Below are positions 1 through 8,160 of a DNA stretch of 64,000 bases, one piece after another; positions within the stretch are counted from its first letter, which is position 1, and each line of letters starts with the position of its first letter. The position numbers and the translations under genes are program-made. Origin of the DNA: Candidatus Tokpelaia sp. JSC085 (GTDB lineage Bacteria > Pseudomonadota > Alphaproteobacteria > Rhizobiales > Rhizobiaceae). The stretch covers positions 733,174-797,173 of the forward strand of contig QENC01000001.1 of the NCBI GenBank assembly GCA_003331005.1. The letters are read 5' to 3'. Under the pieces are notes generated by a model. That model made no database searches. It was not told the origin of the DNA and worked only from the letters and a program-made list of their open reading frames with translations.

Positions 1-802
1 CGCTAATATAATGCTCACTGAATCCCATCCAGAATCGAATATTCGCAACATCCAAATTTTTGGATAAAGAGTGAATTTCATCGTGACCTGTCATATAGGT
101 TGGATAGGTTCCAACTACCGGTAATTTCCAATCCCTGCGGATTTCAAACATCCGATTTGATGTCCATCTGCTATTTTGCCATGACCAAACCTGACCAGTA
201 AATTCACGGAAATTTATTTCAGGGTCAAAATTTGTGGCAAACCAGCAATCATGGCTACCAGCATTAACATCAATAATATCTATTTCATCAATATGGTCAA
301 AATAATCGTCACGAGCAAGAGTTGCATAGGCATTAACTACGCCGGGATCGAAGCCAGCTCCGAGAATAGCAGTGATCCCAGCTTTTTTGCATTCTGCTCG
401 TCTTGGCCATTCATAATTACCATACCATGGTGGTGTCTCGCATATTTTAAGTGGGTCTTCATGGATTGCTGTATCAATATAAGCAGCTTTCGCCTTAATA
501 CAGGCCGTGAGCACAGACATGTTCAGGAAAGCAGTGCCTACGTTGATTACAATCTGCGCTCCACTCTCTTTAATAAGGGCTGTTGTCGCTTCAACGTCAA
601 GCGCATTCAGTGTATGGGTTACAAAGACACCAGCAGTTTTCATAGACATCTTTTCTTTAACTGAGGCGACAATCATCCTGCATTTTGTCTCAGTTCTGGA
701 AGCAATGTGAATCTCACCGAGAATATTATTATTCTGTGCGCATTTATGAGCGACGACCTGTGCTACCCCACCTGCACCGATAATCAGAACATTCTTTTTC
801 AT
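1..802 (-). CDS. Carboxynorspermidine/carboxyspermidine synthase (saccharopine dehydrogenase family), 3' end missing
   Basis: The reading frame opens with an ATG at 802 and stays open to the window edge, so the C-terminus is missing. The start MKKNVLIIGAGGVAQVVAHK is a Rossmann NAD(P)-binding loop (GAGGVA, about residues 9-14). Later segments such as GAGFDPGVVNAYA and DVNAGSHDCWFATNFDPEIN are typical of the saccharopine-dehydrogenase-like family. In the alternative bacterial spermidine route this enzyme reductively condenses aspartate semialdehyde with a diamine to give carboxy(nor)spermidine. The decarboxylase for the next step lies immediately downstream on the same strand, separated only by the spacer around 803-817, which supports this assignment over lysine metabolism. 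Family and role are confident; whether putrescine or diaminopropane is the substrate cannot be read from sequence. Confidence 0.85.
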   Translation of the reverse strand, partial: MKKNVLIIGAGGVAQVVAHKCAQNNNILGEIHIASRTETKCRMIVASVKEKMSMKTAGVFVTHTLNALDVEATTALIKESGAQIVINVGTAFLNMSVLTACIKAKAAYIDTAIHEDPLKICETPPWYGNYEWPRRAECKKAGITAILGAGFDPGVVNAYATLARDDYFDHIDEIDIIDVNAGSHDCWFATNFDPEINFREFTGQVWSWQNSRWTSNRMFEIRRDWKLPVVGTYPTYMTGHDEIHSLSKNLDVANIRFWMGFSEHYIS

Positions 803-817
803 TCTCGGTTTATCTCC

Positions 818-1918
818 TTATGATAGACTTGTCATATAATCTTTATAATCAAAAGTGCGAATAAGACGAATCATGCCATCAAGTTCTTTGATGACAATTG
901 CTGGCATTGCAAGACCATTAAACCAATTTTTCTTTACTATCGTGTAACCACCTGCATCCTGAATAGACAGTCTATCATCGATCTTGAGCTTTTCAGAAAG
1001 AAAGAATATACCGAAAATATCGCCGGCAAGGCAAGATTTTCCGCAAACCAACGTTTCATGCGGACCCACTTTCAGTGAAAGCCTAGCATTCTCCCGGTAG
1101 ATCAGGAGGTCAAGCATATGTGCTTCAACAGAGCTATCGATGATAGCGATGTTCTTACCATTATTAAAAGAGTCAAGCACAGTGACTTCAAGTGTTGTGG
1201 AATTACTAATCGATGCCTCACCAGGCTCGAGATAAATTGTGACTCCGTACGTCTCAGAAAATTTTTTTAATCTGTCTGCAAAGGCATCGAGTGGATAATT
1301 TCCCCCTGTAAAATGAATACCACCGCCCAGGCTGATCCATTCAACCATGGAAAAAAGGTTTGAGAACTTTTTTTCAATTTCATCAAGCATCTTGTTAAAA
1401 AGAGAGAAATTACTGTTTTCACAATTATTGTGAATCATAAAGCCATTGATATGATGAATCACTTCTTTAACCTTTTCTGGATCTTTTTCTCCTAGGCGAC
1501 TGAATGGGCATACTGGGTCAGCCAAATGAAAGGCTGATGAGCTGATCTCCGGATTAAGACGCAAACCGCATGGTATTAATCTAGTTTTGTGCTGAAAACG
1601 TCGTACCTGACTAATAGAATTAAAGATAACCTTATCGGCATAGTGTATTGCTGCATCAATCTCATGGTTAGCCCAAGCCACTGAGTAAGCATGTGTTTCC
1701 TTACCGAATTTTTCGTATCCTAAGCGGAGTTCGAAAAGAGAAGAGGAAGTGGTTCCATCCATAAAATCATACATAAAACCAAAAATAGACCAACTGGCAA
1801 AGCATTTCAGTGCTAGCAGTACCTTTGCACCGGAACGCTCCCGCAAATAGGCAATTTTCTTCATATTGCGCAAGAGTTTTGATTTATCAATCAAATAATA
1901 GGGGGTTGTTATTTTCAC
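818..1918 (-). CDS. nspC: Carboxynorspermidine/carboxyspermidine decarboxylase
   Basis: A 366-residue fold-III (alanine racemase-like) PLP decarboxylase that removes the carboxylate from carboxynorspermidine or carboxyspermidine to form the triamine. Seen in the sequence: the N-terminal TPYYLIDKSKLLRN entry strand, the PLP lysine in LLALKCFASW (about Lys38), the SLGGGIHFTGGNYP phosphate-binding glycine loop, the LEPGEA motif and the C-terminal GKSCLAGDIFG segment carrying the active-site cysteine. Length is normal for NspC. It lies upstream of the synthase in the direction of transcription, so the two probably form one polyamine operon. Its aspartate-semialdehyde precursor would come from the asd product encoded at 34843-35961. 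Confidence 0.9.
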   Translation of the reverse strand: MKITTPYYLIDKSKLLRNMKKIAYLRERSGAKVLLALKCFASWSIFGFMYDFMDGTTSSSLFELRLGYEKFGKETHAYSVAWANHEIDAAIHYADKVIFNSISQVRRFQHKTRLIPCGLRLNPEISSSAFHLADPVCPFSRLGEKDPEKVKEVIHHINGFMIHNNCENSNFSLFNKMLDEIEKKFSNLFSMVEWISLGGGIHFTGGNYPLDAFADRLKKFSETYGVTIYLEPGEASISNSTTLEVTVLDSFNNGKNIAIIDSSVEAHMLDLLIYRENARLSLKVGPHETLVCGKSCLAGDIFGIFFLSEKLKIDDRLSIQDAGGYTIVKKNWFNGLAMPAIVIKELDGMIRLIRTFDYKDYMTSLS

Positions 1919-2219
1919 GGTTTTTCCTGTGTTAAAATTTTTTTATTTTTACATCTATCTAATTGTTTTTGTATCTTAAGGAACTTAATTTCCCTGGATG
2001 GTTTTCCTGTATGCTATCCTGATCTGAAGGCCATGCTGTCGATTATTTGAGAAACAAAAGCGATAGCCATCCTAGTGGTCATGATCGTGTTGTGTACTAT
2101 ATATAGCAGGAGGATAGTTGAAGGTAATACGCGGAGAGGTCAAACGAGTATAAAAACCGTCTCGATATCGATATATATTCGTTATCCTTCTGGCTAGGTA
2201 GAAAGGTGTATAGTCGTTC

Positions 2220-3060
2220 ATGAACAGGATGGGATGCAGAATGGGAAAAAACCAGGGAAGCAATGTTGATTTTCTTGGTTGTTCTTTCTTTTATTGGCAG
2301 CGCTATAATCGGTTTTTTTCCGTTCCACAGCTTATAAAAACGAAGCCTGTTTTGCAGGCCCTACTTCTGTTATGCTTTATGATTGTGTGTGGTGGTACTA
2401 CACGTTTTCATATCGCTTGGCCCCCAGAAAGGGGACTTGATTTTTTACTTTACGACTTGATGGACATGGTTATTCTTGCTTTTGATAACTGGTATTGATC
2501 TTCTGGTGGTCATTTATGCGCGCTATTATCCGTTGATTGGCTCTTGGTATCATGCAGTGCCCGTGAAGCAGATCAGACGTCTTTGATTGTAACAGGGTAT
2601 GGAGGCTTTGAATCAGATCGCATGATTTCCGAAAGTCCATTTTATATCCCGGGATTCTTGTGTATACTCTTAGTGTCCCTGTCATTTTTGGTAACCCTAT
2701 GTCTGCTCAGACTCCTGTCTCTGAAGATCTGCATTCAGCTACAAGGCTGGATTTTTGCGCGTCTTCGGCTCATTCTGTCAAAAACGTTCTGGATAGTTTG
2801 TGTTACATTGCTGCTGGGTTCAGATTTTGCTACTCGACTAGGTTTAGTTTTGGTAGTCCTCTCGCTTGTGTTGCAGCCATTTTTCATATTGCTAATCATT
2901 AATCATGTAAGGCTTCTCTTGTCATGGCAGCAGGAATAATTTACCATGAGACTGGTACGCGTGAGGCAGCTGACAGGACTTTTTACATTATATGCCTTTT
3001 ACTGGCACGCTGCAGCTATTCCTCTCTTGAATGGATTCCTGGAAAGGTTTTGAGCTCAAG
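2220..3060 (+). pseudogene. Possible relic of a multi-spanning membrane protein (FtsK-like N-terminal domain suspected)
   Basis: Three plus-strand frames share hydrophobic stretches. One holds LIFLVVLSFIGSAII near 2265-2310. Another, around 2565-2660, reads CSAREADQTSLIVTGYGG and then FESDRMISESPFYIPGF. The second piece resembles the segment of rhizobial FtsK membrane domains that follows TM3, where a Ser/Ala-Cys-Leu-Pro stretch leads into a TGLGG/TGYGG loop and GD.ML..P. The frame is broken by stops and there is no trace of the motor domain. The FtsK reading is a tentative inference; the alternative is fortuitous hydrophobic frames in AT-rich DNA. Confidence 0.25.
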
Positions 3061-3196
3061 CAGTTGAAGTGTCTGTGGAATCTTGGCTTGCTAGATTAGC
3101 GAAGCAACCGCGGCGCGAGACAATCCAAATAATTGGAGCCAATTAATTATCATCTGGACATTTTCTGGAAAAAGCGCAAGAGAAACAGGCCATTGT

Positions 3197-3217
3197 CATA
3201 TTTTAGAATAAAATATG
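3197..3217. terminator. Perfect 9-bp AT-rich inverted repeat, 3' of infC
   Basis: CATATTTTA and TAAAATATG flank a 3-nt loop. It lies about 60 nt beyond the infC stop codon in the direction of infC transcription. There is no clear T-tract on the minus strand, but a T-run follows on the plus strand. A second short hairpin, AATGCAA-AGCA-TTGCATT at 3257-3274, sits directly against the infC stop. Together they may end infC transcription; this is inference from structure only. Confidence 0.35.
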
Positions 3218-3275
3218 CTGATTTTTCCAAGTCGCGCACGCTTTATCTCAAAGAGGAATGCAAAGCATTGCATTT

Positions 3276-3812
3276 TTATCGTGGAGCTAAAATCATCATC
3301 ATCTGACGGCCCTCCAGTTTCGGCTCAGATTCAATCTTTGCGATATTCGCACTATCTCTCTTGACGTGCTCAAGCAACTTCATCCCCAAATCCTGGTGCG
3401 CCATCTCACGGCCACGGAAACGCAATGTAATCCTAACTTTATCTCCCTCATCGAGAAAACGGGCAACTGCTCTCATCTTAACGGTGTAGTCATGGGTATC
3501 AATATTTGGCCGTATCTTGATTTCCTTAACCTCAAATGTTTTTTGCTTTCTACGTGTTTCAGATGCCTTCTTCCTGCTCTGATATTTCAATTTTCCCAGA
3601 TCAATGATCTTACATACTGGTGGCTCAGCATTTGGCACAATCTCAACAAGATCAAGACCAGCTTCCTCAGCAATAGCGAGAGCCTTATCTGTTGATATAA
3701 TACCACGATTCTGTCCATCAACATCAATGAGCTGTATACAGGAAACGCGAATATCCCTGTTTGAGCGTGGACCGTCTTTTTGAACGGCAACTGTTTTGAA
3801 CGGTCGGCGAAT
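3276..3812 (-). CDS. infC: Translation initiation factor IF-3, ATT start codon
   Basis: IF-3 binds the 30S subunit, prevents premature 50S joining and proofreads the initiator tRNA-start codon pairing. The first in-frame ATG (3638) would give only 120 residues and remove most of the N-terminal domain. Upstream the frame continues with [20 protein letters not shown] and [20 protein letters not shown], the normal IF-3 N-domain. No ATG, GTG or TTG precedes it; an AGGAG stands 9 nt before an ATT at 3812-3810 immediately ahead of the Arg-Arg-Pro-Phe codons. ATT is the autoregulatory start known for infC in other bacteria (ATC and ATA next to it are alternatives), giving 178 residues. C-terminal domain motifs such as [11 protein letters not shown] and [14 protein letters not shown] are present. 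rpmI and rplT, often in an operon with infC, lie about 4 kb away on the other strand. Confidence 0.93.
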   Translation of the reverse strand: MRRPFKTVAVQKDGPRSNRDIRVSCIQLIDVDGQNRGIISTDKALAIAEEAGLDLVEIVPNAEPPVCKIIDLGKLKYQSRKKASETRRKQKTFEVKEIKIRPNIDTHDYTVKMRAVARFLDEGDKVRITLRFRGREMAHQDLGMKLLEHVKRDSANIAKIESEPKLEGRQMMMILAPR

Positions 3813-4151
3813 GATTATACTCTCCTAAAATTTAACGATGTCATGTAACAATTGCTACCAAAATCATTGGATTGCACAGCATGTGACCGTTCTTTAGCAT
3901 AAATTTTATATAATTTCGAGAAAAATATCGAAACTCAACTCTACACTTTGTCCTTTTGTTAACATGAGAGAGATTCTGAATATATGTCTAAATGGTGTAG
4001 GTCATTCATAATCTTGATATACAAATCTCTCAGAGAGAATCAGAAGGTCTCTATCAGAAGAAGAACAGCGTTTTTCTTTTTCACTTCTAATATTTATCTT
4101 TTAATTTTCAAAAAGTTTACAAAAACGGATTTTGATTCGAGTGAGATTACG

Positions 4152-4925
4152 ATGAATAGTTCTATTCTACAGTTTATAATAGTTGATGACGTGAAAATTG
4201 CAGCCTGCTATCGACAAGGTCATAACAGACCTGGTCTTGTTTGGCTTGGTGGATACCGTTCTAATATGACAGGACAAAAAGCTGTTGCTATTGATACGTT
4301 TGCAAAAAGACGTGGCCTATCTGCACTGCGTCATGACTATTCAGGACATGGCATATCACAAGGAGATTTTTTTCAGGGGACCATATCAGGATGGCTCAAG
4401 CAAAGCCTGGCCGTTTTTGAACGTTTTGCCGATGGACCACAAATCCTGATCGGGTCATCTATGGGTGGTTGGATAGCACTGCGTATGGCACAAGAACTTA
4501 AAAAGCGTTATATAAAGCTGATCGGTATGGTTTTAATCGCACCTGCACCGGATTTTACCTCAACACTGATTGAGCAAATATTGACAGAATCACAAAAGCT
4601 TGCATTAGAAAAAAAAGGTTTTTTTGAAGTGCAATCAGAACTCGGCAGTATTCCTTACACAAAAGTCTTAATTGATGATGGACATAATAACTTGGTTATG
4701 GACGGCTTGATTAACTGTGAATGTCCTATTCATATTCTGCAAGGTATGCAGGACAAATGCGTACCTTACGAGCATACACTAAAACTTATGGAACATTTAT
4801 CATTAGGTGATGTAACATTGACTCTCATCAAAGATGGCAACCACCAATTATCCCGTCCTCAAGATCTTGATTGTCTGGAGAGCAGTATTGAAACACTACT
4901 CACGACCGGCAATAACTCTCTCTAA
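4152..4925 (+). CDS. Alpha/beta-hydrolase (serine hydrolase, ABHD10-like)
   Basis: A 257-residue alpha/beta-hydrolase if started at the ATG at 4152 (MNSSILQF). The frame is open back to 3984 but that extension is basic, low-complexity and lacks family resemblance, so the later start is preferred. The nucleophile elbow GSSMGG gives Ser103, with an oxyanion-hole candidate in LGGYRSNMTG. The acid is likely in GMQDKCVPYEHT and the histidine in DGNHQLSRPQD near the C-terminus, so a complete Ser-Asp-His triad is visible. HDYSGHGISQGDF is the usual family loop. Related rhizobial genes are often found near infC. The substrate is unknown; the family includes esterases and thioesterases. Confidence 0.8.
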   Translation: MNSSILQFIIVDDVKIAACYRQGHNRPGLVWLGGYRSNMTGQKAVAIDTFAKRRGLSALRHDYSGHGISQGDFFQGTISGWLKQSLAVFERFADGPQILIGSSMGGWIALRMAQELKKRYIKLIGMVLIAPAPDFTSTLIEQILTESQKLALEKKGFFEVQSELGSIPYTKVLIDDGHNNLVMDGLINCECPIHILQGMQDKCVPYEHTLKLMEHLSLGDVTLTLIKDGNHQLSRPQDLDCLESSIETLLTTGNNSL

Positions 4926-5106
4926 TAATTCACAGAAGGGAACGAGCATGTGTAGTAGTTGGGAAATGATTTAGGGAGGGGGATCGATGATTATAGTGAA
5001 TTCACATGCCAAGGTTCCTTGACTATCAGCGTATCACCCACCTCTGTTCTGTAAACTACAATGATATAAGATTCTTTGACTCTTTTCCCATTTTCCCATG
5101 TTCTTT

Positions 5107-5358
5107 TTACTGAAGGGTGACAGTTTCCAGCTCATGCTCCTGAGCACCAGCAAGAGCTTGTGCGCGTACGTCAGATAAAACAATAGGTTCACCTGCAGCA
5201 CCAAACAATCCCCATACCTCAATTCCAGGTGTCATAGGTGGTAAACTTGGAAATTTTTCAGCAAGTTCATCTGTTTTAACACGCTTGAGATAAGCAACAC
5301 GCCCCTCACCTAACTGCGCAAACTCGAGATCTGTAAAAATAATTTTTGATTCTGTCAT
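5107..5358 (-). CDS. DUF1150 family protein
   Basis: An 83-residue acidic protein with the family core LGEGRVAYLKRVKTDELAEK followed by GIEVWGLFGAAGEPIVLSD, i.e. the DUF1150 signature of alphaproteobacteria. It follows the small heat-shock gene on the same strand with about 37 nt between them, an arrangement common in Rhizobiales, suggesting co-induction by heat. The reverse-strand spacer holds an AGGAGG-like ribosome-binding site just before the ATG at 5358. The biochemical function is unknown. Confidence 0.8.
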   Translation of the reverse strand: MTESKIIFTDLEFAQLGEGRVAYLKRVKTDELAEKFPSLPPMTPGIEVWGLFGAAGEPIVLSDVRAQALAGAQEHELETVTLQ

Positions 5359-5395
5359 AATATCCTCCTGATGTCTAATCGCAGCCTATGATCCA

Positions 5396-5819
5396 TCAAC
5401 CATTGCTTGCAGAAATCACAACACGCCTCACTTGCTTTTCAAGAGCAGGTCGATCAATATCAACCGACAGCAACCCGTTCTTCAGCGAAGCTGCGACAAC
5501 ACGCATGCCAGCAGAAAGAACAAAAACTCTTTGGAATTGACGCGATGCAATACCGCGATACAGATATTCATGTTCGCTTTCACCAGCTCTCTGACCACGA
5601 ATGACCAGTTGGCTATCTTCCGAGGTGACATCCAACTCATCTGGTTTAAAACCAGCGACAGCAAGTGTAACACGTAACTTCCAATCATTAACCTCCAAAA
5701 AGACGCTCAACATTATATGGAGGATATCCATCACCAGATTTTTCTATTTTTTCTAGGGTCTTCTCTACTGCATCAAAACCTAGCAAAAAAGAATGTGAAA
5801 AAGGAGTTGCACGTGTCAT
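5396..5819 (-). pseudogene. Small heat-shock protein Hsp20/IbpA, single-base frameshift
   Basis: The ATG at 5819 follows a GAGGA site and encodes MTRATPFSHSFLLGFDAVEK and then KSGDGYPPYNVERLFGG, then stops. The alpha-crystallin domain continues in another frame: NDWKLRVTLAVAGFKPDELD, EDSQLVIRGQR, YLYRGIASRQFQRVF, NGLLSVDI. Removing one base at the five-T run (5697-5701, T on the coding strand) gives an uninterrupted protein of about 140 residues reading YNVERLLEVNDWKLRVTLAV, a normal length. Family role: ATP-independent holdase chaperone. The gene may be newly inactivated, rescued by slippage, or the base may be a sequencing error. The intact thermosensor in front and DUF1150 behind argue that loss, if real, is recent. 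Confidence 0.85.
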
Positions 5820-5893
5820 ATCAGTCCTCAAATTCTAAGCGACTAGGTGATGACGACGGCCCGCCTCCGGCACCGGCATGATCATATCATAAA
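5820..5893 (-). promoter_or_regulatory. ROSE-like RNA thermometer in the hsp20 5' leader
   Basis: The leader between the predicted transcription start and the hsp20 ATG is GC-rich upstream and ends in a hairpin that buries the ribosome-binding site. On the coding strand the hairpin spans 5844-5823: AGUC, a bulged G, CUUA, a 5-nt loop GAAUU, then UGAG GACU, so GAGGA is fully paired. The strand facing it contains UCGCU, matching the UYGCU consensus of ROSE elements, where one unpaired or G-G-paired guanosine opposite the Shine-Dalgarno is essential for melting at heat-shock temperature. ROSE elements are known in front of rhizobial hsp20 genes. Assigned from motif, position and pairing only. 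Confidence 0.75.
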
Positions 5894-5900
5894 TCATCTC

Positions 5901-5932
5901 ATAATATGGCAAAAACTTATTCTTTAATCAAG
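5901..5932 (-). promoter_or_regulatory. Candidate RpoH (heat-shock sigma) promoter of hsp20
   Basis: On the minus strand CTTGATTAA (ending at 5932) is followed 17-18 nt later by CCATATTAT (5909-5901). This resembles the alphaproteobacterial RpoH pattern CTTG...CYTATNT and would start transcription near 5893, leaving a leader of about 74 nt, a usual size for a ROSE element. No start-site data; motif-based inference. Confidence 0.45.
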
Positions 5933-6036
5933 ACCTAGCCATGGATTAGAAAAAATGATTCTTGACAGTAGTGTCACTATTGGTAGAGTAAATATTTTTG
6001 GAAAATAGAGAGTAAGAGGAAAAGAGGATCCATCCT

Positions 6037-6837
6037 GTGAAGATAGCCGCTGTTCAGATGATTGTCAGTCATGATAAACAGCGGAATCTTGAGAAGATTC
6101 TTTCCTATATTACCAAAGCAAAATCAGAAAATGCTGATCTTGTTGTTTTTCCTGAAGCATCGATGGCTGTTATCACGCAAGACAGCATCATGAGATATGC
6201 TGACATTGCTGAGTCAATTGATGGACATTTCATTAAAACACTTGCCACCGCTGCAAGACAATACAGCATCTATGTGATCTGTAGTATGTACGAAAGCAAA
6301 GCCAGTGAAAAAAAACGAGCCTATAATACCACAGTTTTTCTAGATGATCAGGGTACCCTCATTCACAAATATAGGAAAGTACACCTTTATGACGCATTTT
6401 CCTATAGTGAATCTGAAAATATCATTGCGGATCACAACAACTTTATTCCAGTGAGGACAAGGCTTGGCACAATCGCTATTCTCGTCTGCTATGAACTACG
6501 TTTTCCAGAAATAAGCCGTACATTGACATTACAAGGAGCGAATATCCTCATTATACCAACAGCATGGACTCGTGGTATTATGAAAGAGGAGCATCTTCTC
6601 ACGCTCTCTAAGGCGCGGGCAATTGAAAACACGGTTTTTGTGTGCGTTGCTAATCAAGTAGGCGGTGTCTATACAGGTCATAGTACTATTTATAATCCAA
6701 TGGGCGTTGTCATAGCTAACAAGGGAGAAGGTGAAGGGCTTCTTCTTGCTGATATTAATCATGATCAGGTGCTTACCACCCGTGAAAAACTACCTGTTCT
6801 CAAACAACGTCATCCTGAACTCTATAAGCTCAATTAA
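6037..6837 (+). CDS. Carbon-nitrogen hydrolase (nitrilase superfamily amidase)
   Basis: A 266-residue C-N hydrolase with the complete catalytic triad: Glu40 in VVFPEAS, Lys114 in KYRKVHLYDAF and Cys151 in ILVCYELRFPE. The HLYDAF and RFPE motifs place it near the Nit1/Nit2 and omega-amidase/deaminated-glutathione amidase group, but the physiological substrate cannot be fixed. The start is a GTG at 6037, with the purine-rich AAGAGGA about 9 nt ahead; no in-frame ATG precedes the first beta strand MKIAAVQM. The gene is preceded by a divergent heat-shock promoter and followed by nth after 71 nt. Length and motif spacing are normal. Confidence 0.88.
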   Translation: MKIAAVQMIVSHDKQRNLEKILSYITKAKSENADLVVFPEASMAVITQDSIMRYADIAESIDGHFIKTLATAARQYSIYVICSMYESKASEKKRAYNTTVFLDDQGTLIHKYRKVHLYDAFSYSESENIIADHNNFIPVRTRLGTIAILVCYELRFPEISRTLTLQGANILIIPTAWTRGIMKEEHLLTLSKARAIENTVFVCVANQVGGVYTGHSTIYNPMGVVIANKGEGEGLLLADINHDQVLTTREKLPVLKQRHPELYKLN

Positions 6838-6908
6838 TCTCATTAATATCATTAAATAATAGATTACAGATTAGATAGCAGAAAAATTCTTCTACTTATG
6901 TTCAGTTG

Positions 6909-7616
6909 ATGTTAACTATGCAAGAATATATCAGCTATAAAATTAGCCCTGAGGGTCTCTATACAAGAGATGAGATTCATGAGATATTCCGCAGATTTTC
7001 TGTCAAAAGTCCTTGTCCGCAAAGTGATCTAAAATATACGAATCCCTATACCCTTCTTGTCGCAGCTGTTCTGTCTGCTCAGGCTACAGATGTCAGTGTT
7101 AACAAGGTTACAGAAGCACTGTTTGCAATCATCGATACTCCAGAAGCAATGGTGCAGCTCGGTGAAGAAGCGCTGAGTTGTCACATTAGGACGATTGGCT
7201 TGTGGCGCAACAAGGCAAAGAACGTCATTGCATTGTCAAAAATTCTGCTTGAAAAAAAGACTGGCCAACTGCCCAATACTCGGAAAGATCTCATGGCACT
7301 ACCAGGAGTTGGACGTAAAACAGCAAACCTTATTCTAAATATTGTCTTTCATCAACCAACAATAGCGGTTGATACCCATATTTTCCGCATTGCCAATCGC
7401 CTTGGACTTGTTTCTGGTCACACTCCGAAGATAATAGAAGAGAAACTTTTACAAATGATTCCCTCCTATTATCTTCGGCATGCCCATTGTTGGCTTGTTT
7501 TGCATGGCAGATATGTCTGCAACGCCCGAAAGCCCAAGTGTAACAGTTGTATCATTTCCGATATCTGCAAGGCCGGAGTTAAAACCGATAGCAATCCTTT
7601 TTCCCTTGCAGAATAA
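6909..7616 (+). CDS. nth: Endonuclease III, DNA glycosylase/AP lyase
   Basis: Removes oxidised pyrimidines and cleaves abasic sites in base-excision repair. The helix-hairpin-helix LMALPGVGRKTANLILN carries the catalytic lysine (GRKTAN) and the aspartate is in AVDTHIFRIANRLGL. The C-terminal [4Fe-4S] cluster is Cys-x6-Cys-x2-Cys-x5-Cys (CNARKPKCNSCIISDIC). The frame begins with a TTG at 6906, then ATG at 6909 and another at 6918; the ATG at 6909 is used here but 6918 is as likely because no strong ribosome-binding site separates them. The 235-residue length is typical. mutY, the other HhH glycosylase, lies at 30634, so oxidative-damage repair is kept despite the reduced gene set. Confidence 0.95.
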   Translation: MLTMQEYISYKISPEGLYTRDEIHEIFRRFSVKSPCPQSDLKYTNPYTLLVAAVLSAQATDVSVNKVTEALFAIIDTPEAMVQLGEEALSCHIRTIGLWRNKAKNVIALSKILLEKKTGQLPNTRKDLMALPGVGRKTANLILNIVFHQPTIAVDTHIFRIANRLGLVSGHTPKIIEEKLLQMIPSYYLRHAHCWLVLHGRYVCNARKPKCNSCIISDICKAGVKTDSNPFSLAE

Positions 7617-7878
7617 ATCATGAATCAATGAAGATCCGCTCTTTCCGAAATCATGAATATTAATGCATGAGGCTCTTATATTAAGAATGTATTCACTAAA
7701 CATCTTATATAAGATTCTATGCTATTCTCCCAACAAGAAATGTTATTTCTATTCTTGCTTTTTTTCTGGAACCTACCTAATTATGGCTACAATCGTCCGA
7801 AAAGGTAGTCATGCTATCATAATCATAATGTCTTTGGGGCGGTATGGAGCAGATTTTGAGTACATATGGAGAAGAAGA

Positions 7879-8079
7879 ATGCCCGGAATGAAGACAAAGT
7901 CTTCTGCTAAAAAACGGTTTAAAATTACCGCAAATGGCAAGGTCAAGGTGGGCGCGGCCGGAAAACGTCATGGTATGATAAAAAGATCTAGAAAATTTAT
8001 TCGCAATGCGCGTGGTACTATGGTGTTATCTGGACCGGATACCCGTAAAATTTTTAATTTTTATTTACCAAATCAATAA
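7879..8079 (+). CDS. rpmI: 50S ribosomal protein L35
   Basis: The ATG at 7879 gives the 66-residue L35 beginning [20 protein letters not shown] with the conserved [10 protein letters not shown] and RGTMVL segments. The frame is open further upstream to 7663 but that extension has no family resemblance; a purine-rich GGAGAAGAAGA directly precedes the chosen ATG. L35 is a basic protein of the large subunit. It is followed by rplT 81 nt downstream, the usual pair, but infC is not adjacent as it is in many bacteria. Confidence 0.95.
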   Translation: MPGMKTKSSAKKRFKITANGKVKVGAAGKRHGMIKRSRKFIRNARGTMVLSGPDTRKIFNFYLPNQ

Positions 8080-8160
8080 ATTGATTAAAATATGGTAGGA
8101 TAATAGGATAAACAGATTGTTCGATATTGCAACTGATCATTGACAGGAAGAAGTCATCAT

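Larger units (their letters stand above)
1919..3275. other. Long decayed spacer between nspC and infC
   Basis: About 1.35 kb with no convincing intact gene. Short open frames exist on both strands (for example 2220-2498 and 2544-2939 on plus) but overlap one another and lack ribosome-binding sites. The plus-strand frames in the middle are strongly hydrophobic and may be a relic of a membrane protein (separate entry). Near the infC end there is a perfect 9-bp AT-rich inverted repeat at 3197-3217. Confidence 0.6.

Noticed and set aside
251..710. Plus-strand open frames of 137 and 67 codons at the left end
   Set aside because: They lie antisense to the clear saccharopine-dehydrogenase-like gene on the minus strand, which explains their openness.
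3587..3790. 67-codon minus-strand frame starting upstream of infC
   Set aside because: It is out of frame with IF-3; the true N-terminus is encoded in the IF-3 frame from a non-ATG start.
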